A stretch of DNA of 64,000 bases from Bacillota bacterium (GCA_029974635.1 JARKQY010000028.1:1-64000), one strand, 5' to 3'; counted from the stretch's first letter, positions 26,296 to 36,109 are shown. Made by a program: numbers and translations. Notes: a model not told the origin generated them from the sequence alone.

Positions 26296-27453
26296 TTATT
26301 TTTTCACCGTTTCATTTATCATCTCCATAGTTTCTTCCCAGACTTGTTTCATACGGAGCCGGCCTTCCAAATCCACGTCCGGGTCGGTAGACGGAGCATC
26401 CTGAACTAATTTTATCCGGTAATTAAATTTATCGTCTTTCGTGTAGCGGTTGACCCACAATGGAGTCAATTTTTTATCGGTAATCGTAATCGCTGCTTCG
26501 CCCCGATATTTCGTCAGTTTTAAATGAACCATCAAACCACAGTCACTATAGCGCCAGCGCTGATTGGAAAGTAGGTTGCCTAAGGAATAGGCCACAAAAC
26601 AAGTTCGAGCCTTGTTTATTTCGGAGGTTGCAACAGTTCTCAGCTCCACCGGTTGAATCACGTGAACATGACTCCCTAAGACAATGTCCACACCCAGCTC
26701 AAGCAAGCGATTGACTATCTGTTTTTGTTCATTAGAGGGAACACGCTGATATTCAATCCCGGTATGTAAGGCCAAAATAATTCCGGCAGCCCCGTTTCGT
26801 TTTGCGTCCGCTATATCGGCGGCAATCTCATCATAATCCAGCATATTAACCATCCATTGTTTGGCTTTAGGTATAACAATACCATTCGTAGATGTGGTAT
26901 AGGCTAAAAAAGCAAGCTTTATTCCCTTGGTTTCTACCATCCGATACCGCTTTACATCGGGACGGTTATTGCATCCGACGTAGGAAATCCCGATTTTATC
27001 CAGATGGGCCATGGTCTTCTCTAAACCGGCGATCCCTCTATCCATACAATGATTGTGCGCAATAAAAACCAAATCTAAACCCGCCCATTGCAGGGCGTCA
27101 GCAATGGAAGCCGGACTATTAAATGAAGGGTATCCAGTATATTTCAGTTCCGGACCGGCCAAAGGCGTCTCCAGTACTCCTACTGCCAGATCGGCTATTT
27201 CCAATTCCGGTTTGATTTCGGAAAAAATGGGCCGAAAATCATAGCTGTTATCAGTCGCATTATAACAAGATTTAATAATAGGCATGTGCATTATTACATC
27301 GCCGACCGCCGCCAATGTAACATCAGATCTTTCTATAGTTTCCTGAAATAAAGGCAATCCATCCCCGGGTAAATAATCAGCTAAGCAAGCGTTCCCGGAG
27401 TAGCCAATAAGTAACACCAGTAATAACCGGCTCCAAAAATATGTATGTTTCAA
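26296..27453 (-). CDS. CapA/PgsA-family metallophosphatase-like protein
   Basis: This 385-residue protein is a CapA-type (poly-gamma-glutamate synthesis) protein with a calcineurin-like fold. Metal-site motifs are AAVGDVIMH near residues 48-56, FIAHNHCMDRG and LGSHVHVIQPVE. It is exported by an N-terminal signal ending near CLA. The TTG at 27453 has GGTGGGG six bases upstream and is preferred; the ATG at 27468 has no ribosome site. No pgsB or pgsC is adjacent, so a capsule role is not supported by context. It may act on an envelope polymer. Confidence 0.8.
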   Translation of the reverse strand: MKHTYFWSRLLLVLLIGYSGNACLADYLPGDGLPLFQETIERSDVTLAAVGDVIMHMPIIKSCYNATDNSYDFRPIFSEIKPELEIADLAVGVLETPLAGPELKYTGYPSFNSPASIADALQWAGLDLVFIAHNHCMDRGIAGLEKTMAHLDKIGISYVGCNNRPDVKRYRMVETKGIKLAFLAYTTSTNGIVIPKAKQWMVNMLDYDEIAADIADAKRNGAAGIILALHTGIEYQRVPSNEQKQIVNRLLELGVDIVLGSHVHVIQPVELRTVATSEINKARTCFVAYSLGNLLSNQRWRYSDCGLMVHLKLTKYRGEAAITITDKKLTPLWVNRYTKDDKFNYRIKLVQDAPSTDPDVDLEGRLRMKQVWEETMEMINETVKK

Positions 27454-27621
27454 AATTATCCCCACCAAATATTGAATCTGATGAACATAATTTCGTTACC
27501 CGGAAGATTTCTCCTGCTATTTATGTGTTTATTCCGTAATTTATCCCCTCAATTTTTCTAAGCCAATGAATTATGTCTGCTAAAAATAGTTTTTCCTTTA
27601 CCTGGGGATAGAGCCAAAATC

Positions 27622-27650
27622 AAAAAGGCCGTTGGATTCATCCAACAGCT
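27622..27650 (-). terminator. Terminator after the CsgG/FlgT-like gene
   Basis: A 9-bp stem (GCTGTTGGA with TCCAACGGC, one G-T pair) is followed on the minus strand by TTTTTGATTTT. Confidence 0.8.
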
Positions 27651-27677
27651 TGTTATTGCTTTATTAAATATTAGCTT

Positions 27678-28448
27678 TTATTGTAAAGGCAGCGGTGTGG
27701 GAGCAATGATATGAACATTTCCTGCCGCCAAACCGGTTCCGGAGCTTGCATCATGAACCCGGCATAAAATATCTCTAGAGCCAGGCAAATCCGTAATGGT
27801 CCCATATAAAATATAATCAACTCCAAGCAATTGTCCGGCGGCTTTGGTGAATTGAACCGAACCCGGCTGACTAGCTGAGCGAAGTTGGTTGGTAATCTGT
27901 TCGGTTCGGAGACTATCGGCGACTTCAAATCGTCCGGTCTTGATCATCTCATTAATCATCAACTCTTGAACAATCCTGGTGGTTACCTTATCTTTGGAGT
28001 TAAGATAGGTGAAAGGAATAACCGCTATGGTAAGTATTTTGGGTTTTTGAACGGCTTTTTGGCCAACTTTTATTTCGGTGGAGCCCGATTGTTCTATGAT
28101 TTTTCCTATAGCCATTCTGTCTCTTAGGGTAGTAATCCTAATTTCAGCCACATGAGTTTCCAGGGACCCAATTCTAACCCGACTTCCGGGATCGGTAACC
28201 CCGCCTTCCTCTGCTACAATCTCATAAATTGCACCAACTTTGACATATTGATTTTTACCGGCATTTATATATACCTGATCACCTTGAATCGCGGCGACCT
28301 TAACTTCTACTACCCCGAATTGTCTGGCGATCATATTGGCCAAATTGGCGATATTGGTTGCTAACGGGTACTCAGCCGCGCAAATCCTTCCCAAACCAAG
28401 AATCATCAATAATATCACACCGCTGATAATTTTAGTTGTCCGTTTCAA
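27678..28448 (-). CDS. Exported CsgG/FlgT-like protein
   Basis: This 256-residue exported protein has a signal peptide ending near ICAAE. The N-terminal half has two small beta-barrel-like segments (VKVAAIQGDQVYINAG, then VRIGSLETHVAEIRI) like the SH3-type regions of FlgT or flagellar T-ring proteins. The C-terminal half has the CsgG/LpoB-like fold: ILTIAVIPFTYLNSK, then VQELMINEMIKTGRFEV and LGVDYILYGTI. Relatives sit in the periplasm of diderms. The start is TTG, with GGAG upstream. It is followed by a terminator and is probably monocistronic. The exact function is unknown. Confidence 0.72.
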   Translation of the reverse strand: MKRTTKIISGVILLMILGLGRICAAEYPLATNIANLANMIARQFGVVEVKVAAIQGDQVYINAGKNQYVKVGAIYEIVAEEGGVTDPGSRVRIGSLETHVAEIRITTLRDRMAIGKIIEQSGSTEIKVGQKAVQKPKILTIAVIPFTYLNSKDKVTTRIVQELMINEMIKTGRFEVADSLRTEQITNQLRSASQPGSVQFTKAAGQLLGVDYILYGTITDLPGSRDILCRVHDASSGTGLAAGNVHIIAPTPLPLQ

Positions 28449-28715
28449 ATTATCCGCTCCAATTCCTACAGCTTGATATACTATTCAATCGGCAGAAACA
28501 AGGCAGGCCTTTAGCATCATTACATCCAATGAAAAATCATCAGTAGCCGGATAAAAATTTCTTTAAAAGCGGGAACTGGATCTTTATTTTCGCATGAATT
28601 CAGTGTATAATCAATATATTTATAATACTAAGCTCATCCGGACAATTGGCAGGATGTTTATCGTCCTTGCCATGGTTTGCCGATACTCATTCAAAATAAA
28701 TGGGGGTCTTTAAAT

Positions 28716-29795
28716 ATGCTCAAAATTGCCATCGTCGGCGCAACAGGAATTGTGGGTCAACAGGCTATTGTAAGCCTTCTCAATCATCCTTGGTTTAAAA
28801 TTACGAAGTTGGCAGCTTCGGAACGTTCGGCGGGTAAATCTTACCGTGAAGCTTTAAAAGATTCCAACGGTTCTTCCCGTTGGTGGTGTACCGAGGAACT
28901 TCCGGATGAGATTGCCGCTCTTCCGGTTGAGGATGCGGCCAATTTTGACCCGACCAGCGTCGACATCATTTTTTCAACGATAGATGCTTCTGCCGCCAAG
29001 GTATTGGAACCCAAATACGCACTAACTACCCCGGTTATAAGCACCGCATCGGCTTTTCGTTATGAATCCGATACACCCATTCTGGTTGGCGGTATAAATA
29101 TGGAACAAGCCCAATTATTGGCGAGTCAACAGCAGAACCGCGGCTGGAAAGGGTTCATCGCTCCTAAGTCAAATTGTACCATCGCCGGTTTAGTCGTTTC
29201 CTTAAAGCCGATATTAGATAAGTTTGGAGTAAAACAAGTTGTAATGACTTCGCTACAAGCGATGTCCGGAGCCGGACGAACCCCGGGACTTTCCGCCATG
29301 GACATGATGGAAAACGTAGTACCCTATATTTCCGGCGAAGAGCCCAAAGTAGAGACGGAACCACAAAAAATTCTTGGTACATTGGCTGGTGAGAGCATAC
29401 AGCCCGCCACTTTTCCTATTAGTGCCACTTGTACCCGGGTCCCCGTACTTGATGGTCATTTGGTTTGCGCCTTTGTCCAAACAGAAAAACCCTGTAGTCC
29501 CGAAACAGTTAAAGAAGCAATGGTGAATTTCGGCAAAGACTTCAGCGCCTTAGGCTTACCCAGTTCTCCCCTACATTTGATTGAGGTAACCGACGATCCC
29601 TTCCGGCCTCAACCCAGGCTTGACCGTGAAAGAGGCGGCGGAATGACGGTAACCGTCGGCAGGATCCGTAAGGACCCCATTTATGAAAACGGTATTAAAT
29701 ACGTGTGCCTAGCGCATAACACCAAGCTAGGCGCTGCCAAAGGGGCGCTTCAAACCGCCGAGTATTTAGTTAAATATTATTTGAAATGGCTTTAG
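28716..29795 (+). CDS. asd: Aspartate-semialdehyde dehydrogenase
   Basis: This 359-residue enzyme makes aspartate-4-semialdehyde for lysine/diaminopimelate, threonine and methionine. The NADP loop VGATGIVGQQ opens the protein. The catalytic Cys lies in KSNCTIAG, and the sequence SLQAMSGAGRTPG with a later HLVCAF marks the longer archaeal/yeast-type Asd subgroup rather than the E. coli type. The ATG at 28716 follows GGGGGT; an upstream start at 28677 would add 13 unlikely residues. It stands alone, divergent from the CsgG-like gene and closed by a strong terminator. Confidence 0.93.
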   Translation: MLKIAIVGATGIVGQQAIVSLLNHPWFKITKLAASERSAGKSYREALKDSNGSSRWWCTEELPDEIAALPVEDAANFDPTSVDIIFSTIDASAAKVLEPKYALTTPVISTASAFRYESDTPILVGGINMEQAQLLASQQQNRGWKGFIAPKSNCTIAGLVVSLKPILDKFGVKQVVMTSLQAMSGAGRTPGLSAMDMMENVVPYISGEEPKVETEPQKILGTLAGESIQPATFPISATCTRVPVLDGHLVCAFVQTEKPCSPETVKEAMVNFGKDFSALGLPSSPLHLIEVTDDPFRPQPRLDRERGGGMTVTVGRIRKDPIYENGIKYVCLAHNTKLGAAKGALQTAEYLVKYYLKWL

Positions 29796-29830
29796 AAAAT
29801 TTTGATAGCTACGATTTTATAATTTAAACA

Positions 29831-29869
29831 AAAAACCCTCCCTATTCATCAATTGTAGGGAGGGTTTTT
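29831..29869. terminator. Bidirectional terminator after asd
   Basis: A 14-bp perfect stem (AAAAACCCTCCCTA and its complement) encloses an 11-base loop; it works for asd on + and for the small gene at 29877 on -. Confidence 0.9.
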
Positions 29870-29876
29870 CTATTTT

Positions 29877-30074
29877 TTAGTTGAGCTTATCCAGTAATCT
29901 GCCTAAAACATTGATCTCCATATTACATAGACCTACTTGTTTTTCAACGGAATCGGATAAAACATGCCCTTGTGACTTCTTGACGCGATAGGCGTGAGAG
30001 ATTTCCGTTAATTTCATCATCCGGGAATAGATCAGATTCTCTAAAATTTTCAGTTCGTCTTGATTAAAAACCAT
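29877..30074 (-). CDS. Small Spo0E-like or helical-hairpin protein
   Basis: This 65-residue acidic/basic helical protein of two predicted helices (QDELKILENLIYSRMMKLTEI and a C-terminal EKQVGLCNMEINVLGRLLDKL) has the size and two-helix look of Spo0E-like or other small regulatory proteins, but it lacks the Spo0E SQELD signature, so I give no name. AGGAG lies nine bases before the ATG at 30074; a TTG two codons upstream is possible. Structured element S copy A begins 43 bp upstream of the start. Confidence 0.65.
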   Translation of the reverse strand: MVFNQDELKILENLIYSRMMKLTEISHAYRVKKSQGHVLSDSVEKQVGLCNMEINVLGRLLDKLN

Positions 30075-30117
30075 ATGCAATTACTCCTAACCTTATAATT
30101 CACCTTGATTTTAACAT

Positions 30118-30241
30118 GAATCCGGCAAGTAACTTTCAAAATCGCTTATGATGAGAACTTGCCGGATTCTGTCAAAAACCCGATCCGGCCAATTTTTCCG
30201 CGTCATAGCGGGAAAATTGTAATTTATTTGCCGGATCGAGG
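30118..30241 (+). ncRNA. Structured repeat element S, copy A
   Basis: Stem 1 is 13 bp and perfect (30118-30130 with 30157-30169). An outer stem of 9 bp (CGATCCGGC 30181-30189 with 30230-30238) encloses an inner 12-bp stem (30190-30201 with 30208-30219) with one G-T pair. AGG follows the outer stem. The same arrangement with compensatory base changes occurs at 60947-61067. The odd pairs are G-U if the + strand is the RNA, so I place it on +. Whether it is transcribed is unknown. Confidence 0.6.
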
Positions 30242-30581
30242 TTTAAAAGTCATAATTGTTAAAGGTGTTATCAAATTTCAGATTTAATATAACTGTTTGA
30301 AAATCTATAGTGATGGCTTGATTTTACAACTCAATCCAATCAACCGACTAATATTATAGCGCCTTTTGTAAAATAAAACAATCCTAAATTTATACTACTT
30401 CAGGATAAAAAGGTTGTATTTTTTGTACTACCTTGTACAACTTTTAGTTGGGGCTTCATACACCTTCATATACCTATACCGATCTACTACTTTTATTAGC
30501 TTTACCGCCACTTTAATTTCCTGGTCAAGTTAAATATAACAAAAAATATTGCTGCAATAATTTTCTCAGATACAGCGCAAA
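30242..30581. other. 340-bp AT-rich gap without recognisable gene
   Basis: No supported reading frame is present. The only structure I see is the small inverted repeat GTTGTA...TACAAC near 30412-30442. Confidence 0.6.
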
Positions 30582-30585
30582 TGAA

Positions 30586-30616
30586 AAACCCTCTCATCAA
30601 ACGATGCAGAGGGTTT
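30586..30616 (-). terminator. Terminator after serC
   Basis: The stem AAACCCTC/GAGGGTTT with a 15-base loop is followed on the minus strand by TTTCAT, 25-50 bp past the serC stop. Confidence 0.75.
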
Positions 30617-30638
30617 AAAATCATAAATAATCAAACCT

Positions 30639-31727
30639 TTACCCGTTCCGTTTTTGAAAATCTTTCATCAACTCGGCCAAAGCTTTGCATCCTTCAACGG
30701 GCATCGCGTTATAAATGGACGCTCGCATGCCGCCAACTGATCGATGCCCTTTTAGACCGACCAAACCGGCTTTTTTAGTTTCACCGGCAAAGGTTTCCTC
30801 CAGTTGTTCGTTGGGCAACCTGAACGTTACGTTCATTAACGACCGGCAGTCCTTCTGAGCATGGCCTTTATAAAATCCACCGCTATTGTCGATGGCATTA
30901 TATACGATAGCGGCTTTTTCCTTGTTGCGCGCTTCAATACCAGCCAACCCGCCGTTATTTTTCACCCACTTAAGGAACAAATTCATGATATAAATCGCAA
31001 ATGAAGGCGGCGTGTTATAAAGCGAGTTATTTTTTACAAATGTACCATACTGGAAGATTACCGGGAGATTAGCATTGGCCTTCGCTAAAAAAGCGGGATT
31101 TAGCAAAACAACCGTAACTCCGGCCGGCCCCAGGTTCTTTTGCGCTCCGGCATAAATCAGGCTGAATTGCGAAACATCAATCTCCCGCGATAAAATATCG
31201 CTGGACATATCAGCTACCACGTCAACCTCCTTCAAATCGGGGAATTTATGCCATTGAGTTCCATAGATGGTGTTATTGGAAGTAAGATGGACATAAACCG
31301 GCGACTTGCTAAGTGAAATAGATCCGGCTTCCGGGAGACGATCAAAATTCGTTCCCTTGGTGCTGGCAGCTATATTTACCTTACCGATGCGGGTGGCTTC
31401 CTCGTAAGCCTTTTCGGCAAAACTTCCCGATATGATATAATCCGCTTCTGTTCCGGCAGTTAAAAAATTCATCGGAACTAACGCGAACTGAGCGCTAGCC
31501 CCCCCTCCCATAAATAGTACCCGGTAACCGGCGGGAGCTTTCAATAACTCTTTGAACAAAGACTCGGTTTCATTTTGAACTTCTTCATATTCTTTACTAC
31601 GATGGCTAATCTCCATGATGGACATGCCTGTATTTTTAAAATTTACCAATTCCCGCTGGGCTTCTTCCAATACACTTACCGGCAAAGTTGATGGACCCGG
31701 ATTAAAATTATAGACTCTTTCGGCCAT
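30639..31727 (-). CDS. serC: Phosphoserine aminotransferase
   Basis: This 362-residue class V aminotransferase converts 3-phosphohydroxypyruvate and glutamate to phosphoserine in serine synthesis, and also serves pyridoxal phosphate synthesis in some bacteria. The opening YNFNPGPSTLPV is typical. The PLP lysine is in YAGAQKNLGPAGV, and the C-terminal phosphate-site sequence GHRSVGGMRASIYNA is intact. AAGGAGGATG precedes the ATG. No serA or serB is nearby; it is a single-gene unit. Confidence 0.96.
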   Translation of the reverse strand: MAERVYNFNPGPSTLPVSVLEEAQRELVNFKNTGMSIMEISHRSKEYEEVQNETESLFKELLKAPAGYRVLFMGGGASAQFALVPMNFLTAGTEADYIISGSFAEKAYEEATRIGKVNIAASTKGTNFDRLPEAGSISLSKSPVYVHLTSNNTIYGTQWHKFPDLKEVDVVADMSSDILSREIDVSQFSLIYAGAQKNLGPAGVTVVLLNPAFLAKANANLPVIFQYGTFVKNNSLYNTPPSFAIYIMNLFLKWVKNNGGLAGIEARNKEKAAIVYNAIDNSGGFYKGHAQKDCRSLMNVTFRLPNEQLEETFAGETKKAGLVGLKGHRSVGGMRASIYNAMPVEGCKALAELMKDFQKRNG

Positions 31728-31828
31728 ATCTCATCCTCCTTGTAACAATGGAAATCTTTGCTGCCATTATACCTTGTTTGGAATCATTCTTCAAGTATAA
31801 AAGTCGGTTTCATCACGTAAAAATCCGT

Positions 31829-33937
31829 TTATTTCAGAGTAAGCATATCATTCAGGATAAACATGGCTTCATTTACATAAGCATCCCGGTTGAGTTGTTT
31901 CTGCCATTCACTGGTCTTCTTGGTTTCCGAATCTGCTTTTCCGTTCTTGAGATCAGCTTTGGGACTGAGGATTTTAATATTGGGTTGTTCCGGTTGCAGG
32001 TCCTCCAGTTCCGTTATTTCCGCTTTTAATTCATCTTGTTTCTCCAGGAATTTGGTAAGCTTCAAATTCTCTAAAGTATTATCCTGCTTCGTTTTTAACT
32101 GACTTATTTGTTGGCTTAACAGCTTGAAAAACTGGTTGGACTCCAAGCGTTTCGCGCTCTTTTGCCTGAGTAGGCCTAAGTTCAACTTCTGACTCTCCCA
32201 CTTCTTATACGTTAACGGAGATACGGTATCCCATGGCAAATGATAATCCAAGCCCTTTTCCCCGAATTTGGCGCCACTATAGGCATCGGGCAATATAATA
32301 TCGGAAACGACCCCTTTTTCCTGCGTAGAACCGCCGTTAATCCGGTAAAATTTTTGGATGGTGATTTTTAGTGAACCTAAGGGCTTAGATTCCGAACCGC
32401 CTCCTAGCCTGTTATCCAAGTCGAGCATGGCTTGAACCGTGCCTTTGCCAAAAGTACTCGGACTCCCGACAACAACCGCCCGTCCGTAGTCCTGTAAAGC
32501 CGCGGCTACAATCTCCGAAGCTGAGGCGCTGAATGAGTTCACCAATACAACAACCGGTCCATTATAAACGATTCCCGAATCAGGATCCCGGTAAACTTGC
32601 CCTCCGCCTGAACCATCCCTAACCTGGACCACCGGACCCGATTTTATAAAAAGCCCTGCGGTCTTAATGGCATCATCCAATGCTCCCCCGCCGTTATTAC
32701 GGAGATCCAATATAATTCCGGCAACTTTCTCCGCCTTTAGTTTTTCAAGTTCCTTTTTCACATCATTGGCTGAGTCTCTGGCACCCTTCGATTTAAAATC
32801 ATGATAAAAGGAAGGCAAAGAAATATACCCAATCCGCTTTCCGATCTTCTGATTGATAATCACTGCTGACTTGGCGTACGTTTCCTCCACGATTACGATA
32901 TCCCTGACAATCGGTATAATAACGATGCGGCCATCCGGTTTTTTTACGGTTAATCTCACTTCGGTCCCTCTTTTGCCGCGGATCAACCGCACCACGTCAT
33001 TTAACGGCATACCGACAACATCAACGGGCTCATTATCCCCCTGCCCAACCTTTAAAATAACATCTTCCGGTTTTAATTCTTTCTGACGCCATGCGGGGCT
33101 TCCGGGAATGATATCCTGCACTGTAGTATAATCATTCTCCTCACGCAACAAAGCTCCAATGCCTTCCAGCGTTCCGGTCATGGAAATATCGAAATTCTCC
33201 TTCTCTTGGGGCGGAAAATATTCGGTATGCGGGTCGAAGCTTTCGCTAATTGCACTGAGATATTGATTAAACCGGTTTTCATCATTCCGTTGCATCAAAC
33301 GCTCCAGCATTCGCTGGGTATTCTTAGCTACGCTTTCCCGGGCTTCCACTTCCATATCCGGTTGGAACTGCAGCTTTTTATAACTGGTAATTTTTTTCTC
33401 TTTTTGTATTAATTCCAGATAACGGGCTTCGGTCTGATATTTTAGAATCAGGCGCCACAATTCCCGCATCTGAGCTTCATTTTCAGGAAAATCCCGTTTT
33501 AAGGGGTCCGTTTCCAGTGATTCTTCGGCTGTGAAGTCGAAGGGTTTCTTCAAGATATCCTGGGTCATAGATTGGATAACGGATACCCGTTTCTTTATAA
33601 TCTCGGACACCTGGTTAAAAAACTCCGTTGAGCCGGTTTTCAGTTGGTCATCAATCTCCGTCCGATAGCGTTTTAGCTCTTCAACATCGGATTTGAACAA
33701 TAATCGTTTGTTATAGTCCAACTTCTTTAAAAACAGATCAAAAACCCGCTCCGAAAATCCGTCGTTCAGCTTTTGAGGACTGTAATGATAATCCTCCAGG
33801 GATTGAACGATGATTTGCGCTAGAATCCGCTGCCTGTCGTCGGCCTTACCGGCGTTTGTTACGACAACAAAAGTTAATACCAAGGTAATGATAATTACGC
33901 CAACCCAAAACCATCGATTCGATAAGAATTTTTTCAT
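31829..33937 (-). CDS. prc: Tail-specific carboxy-terminal protease (Prc/Tsp)
   Basis: This 702-residue S41 protease degrades exported proteins tagged at the C-terminus. An N-terminal membrane segment (10-26) exports it. A long helical Tsp N-terminal region (about 35-245) precedes a PDZ domain (about 250-335) and the peptidase core, with Ser472 in SASASE and Lys498 in FGKGT as the dyad. A C-terminal DUF3340-like helical region follows. This large Prc form is typical of Gram-negative bacteria, whereas most Firmicutes have shorter CtpA/CtpB forms. It hints at a periplasm. Confidence 0.92.
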   Translation of the reverse strand: MKKFLSNRWFWVGVIIITLVLTFVVVTNAGKADDRQRILAQIIVQSLEDYHYSPQKLNDGFSERVFDLFLKKLDYNKRLLFKSDVEELKRYRTEIDDQLKTGSTEFFNQVSEIIKKRVSVIQSMTQDILKKPFDFTAEESLETDPLKRDFPENEAQMRELWRLILKYQTEARYLELIQKEKKITSYKKLQFQPDMEVEARESVAKNTQRMLERLMQRNDENRFNQYLSAISESFDPHTEYFPPQEKENFDISMTGTLEGIGALLREENDYTTVQDIIPGSPAWRQKELKPEDVILKVGQGDNEPVDVVGMPLNDVVRLIRGKRGTEVRLTVKKPDGRIVIIPIVRDIVIVEETYAKSAVIINQKIGKRIGYISLPSFYHDFKSKGARDSANDVKKELEKLKAEKVAGIILDLRNNGGGALDDAIKTAGLFIKSGPVVQVRDGSGGGQVYRDPDSGIVYNGPVVVLVNSFSASASEIVAAALQDYGRAVVVGSPSTFGKGTVQAMLDLDNRLGGGSESKPLGSLKITIQKFYRINGGSTQEKGVVSDIILPDAYSGAKFGEKGLDYHLPWDTVSPLTYKKWESQKLNLGLLRQKSAKRLESNQFFKLLSQQISQLKTKQDNTLENLKLTKFLEKQDELKAEITELEDLQPEQPNIKILSPKADLKNGKADSETKKTSEWQKQLNRDAYVNEAMFILNDMLTLK

Positions 33938-34127
33938 TGTTTCCGTTCCCTTTACATTTAGTTTTACATCGGGCGCTATCTCAAAATTATATTGTAAATG
34001 AAAATTTTTATGAGCAAAACAATATAGCTTTCAAGGTTTTCATCTTGCAAGCCATGCGAAACATTGTCTTTATCATTTTAACACGAATAAAAATCATTCG
34101 CCAGTCTATAATTCAAACATTAAAACT

Positions 34128-36047
34128 TCATATCGACTCGTATACAGGTCCTACTATAATGATATCCACATTCCCTTTTGGATTTAGCTTGAAAGTCAGG
34201 CGTTTCCAATAATTTGCTTGACTCATGGAATACATAAATTGGTATTCGATCTCGCTTTGATTTTGAAAAATCGGCTCCCCATAACAAAGTAATACTTTTT
34301 TATAGGAATCGCCGACTTTTACACCACGCATGGTTGAGTAACGGGGCGATTTAATAACCAGGCGCCTCACTTTAAAGCCCTCATTCTTATCTGTTTGAAT
34401 GAATCGAACGGTAATTCCTTTATATAGAAAGTCCTGAAACAACGCTTCCGGAAAATCACCCCATTGCATGGTGCCGCCTTTTTTAGCTATTGGCTGCCCT
34501 ATCGCTTTAAAAACCGCTGTTTCCTGCATTCCTAAAGAAATTGAAGCCAGCTTAAAGTCCTGATCGCTCCAAAGGCTTCGATACGGCGTATTCCAAAATG
34601 ATTTTGTCTCTTTGCGAACAATACTGTCCACCGTTGCAGCCGATTCCTTAAAAAGAACGGCAGCTTCGTTATTTTTACCCAGATATAAATTAAGAATCGC
34701 TAAATTCTGCATTGATACAACAGCATGTATATGATCCGCCCCGAAGACCTCTTTCGCCAGGTTCTCCGATTTAGCTGCCAACTCCATAGCATCGTCATAT
34801 CTTTTTTGTTGGTATAGCTCATCAATTTGCTCGGTTAAATTATACCATTCGGACCTGGACTTAAGGAGCCTCCAATATGCATTATAGTATTCAATTTTAC
34901 TATCAAACATAGTATTCAGATTTTTCAAGGTTACGGCGCCGGCGGAATCTTTCAAATCAATATTCTCTTTAACCAGCCGTAAACCTTCTTCTCTCAAACC
35001 CAAAACAGCGTCCAGAGTTATTAAGCGTAATAAGTTATCAAAATTGGGGTTATTAATAAAATTCTCATTGGCCATACTTTGTTCTTTATCAACCTGTTGC
35101 CAGGTTAACTCATACAACGGGATGTACTTGAATCCTTTTAATTTAAATACGGTTCTGTCCGTAAAGTTCAGCAGTTGCCACGCGGAACTACCGGTTTCCC
35201 CGTATAATTCAGGTTTTCCATCGCTATCCAAATCCACAAATTCATAATTCCCGAGGTGATTAAAGACTAAAACATGATAACTTGTTTGATCACTTTCAAT
35301 GATGGCGATACGCCCCGGAAGGTTTCCCTCCTGCTTTTCCTGCAAGTAAATCTCCGGGATGCCGTTTAAGTTTTTATCTTCGACCACTAAATAATCCAGA
35401 GCATCCTTTATCTTAACCCCGGCAATATCCACACCTGCCCTTTCAGAATCAAAAACAAGGTAATTATGGGCATTATAAATCAATACTCTGGTATATTCAT
35501 CCGGGCGCCGGGTATGTTCCTCTTTGTCGTCATCAAATACTATTCTTTCCAGCTTTCCATCACTGTCTATGTCTTTCTGGAGTTCCCGGACTATGATTCG
35601 TTCCGGATCCGGGGTTAACATTTCATTTATTTTAAGATGATTCTCTGAATAATCCGGGATGATCGGTAAAGAGATAAACCGATACATTTGATGGATCGGG
35701 TCATCATTCAAATGGTTATTGACTGTAAGCCGAATTTTCTTGCGGGTGATGACGCCTTCATAATCAAATTTGCTATAACTATCCATAATTGAAAATTTAA
35801 CATGGGTTCCGCTAATTTGATAATAACCTTTCGCAAAGATATTATCCTTATCAAACCAACGAATAATATCTTGAGGATTTCCGGTTAAAGAAGCGGCCAG
35901 CACAGTTCCATCACTATAAAAACGCAGATAATTAAAGGGGCCTTTTTCTTTTGCCCGGTATAATCCATCAAAAAGTATGGGTTTCTCACAGCCGGTGATC
36001 ATAAATATCGTCAGGCAAAGTAAAAAAAATAAAATGGGTTTTCTCAT
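34128..36047 (-). CDS. Large lipoprotein with TPR-like and SmpA-like regions
   Basis: This 639-residue protein starts at ATG 36047, behind GGGGAGGAG; a reading from 36119 adds residues with no signal. The lipobox MITGC has Cys20. Two regions carry FG-GAP/VCBS-like acidic calcium-type motifs (QKDIDSDGKLERIVFDD and FVDLDSDGKPELY). A helical TPR-like middle (about 330-480) contains IDELYQQKRYDDAMELA. The C-terminus has two BamE/SmpA-like folds (LGMQETAVFKAIGQP and VKVGDSYKKVLLCYGEP). Such parts suggest an envelope-anchored scaffold. Exact function unknown. Confidence 0.7.
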   Translation of the reverse strand: MRKPILFFLLCLTIFMITGCEKPILFDGLYRAKEKGPFNYLRFYSDGTVLAASLTGNPQDIIRWFDKDNIFAKGYYQISGTHVKFSIMDSYSKFDYEGVITRKKIRLTVNNHLNDDPIHQMYRFISLPIIPDYSENHLKINEMLTPDPERIIVRELQKDIDSDGKLERIVFDDDKEEHTRRPDEYTRVLIYNAHNYLVFDSERAGVDIAGVKIKDALDYLVVEDKNLNGIPEIYLQEKQEGNLPGRIAIIESDQTSYHVLVFNHLGNYEFVDLDSDGKPELYGETGSSAWQLLNFTDRTVFKLKGFKYIPLYELTWQQVDKEQSMANENFINNPNFDNLLRLITLDAVLGLREEGLRLVKENIDLKDSAGAVTLKNLNTMFDSKIEYYNAYWRLLKSRSEWYNLTEQIDELYQQKRYDDAMELAAKSENLAKEVFGADHIHAVVSMQNLAILNLYLGKNNEAAVLFKESAATVDSIVRKETKSFWNTPYRSLWSDQDFKLASISLGMQETAVFKAIGQPIAKKGGTMQWGDFPEALFQDFLYKGITVRFIQTDKNEGFKVRRLVIKSPRYSTMRGVKVGDSYKKVLLCYGEPIFQNQSEIEYQFMYSMSQANYWKRLTFKLNPKGNVDIIIVGPVYESI

Positions 36048-36109
36048 GCTGGCTCCTCCCCGATAAAACCCGATCACCATTGACCCGTCAAGAATACCAT
36101 AACCACATT

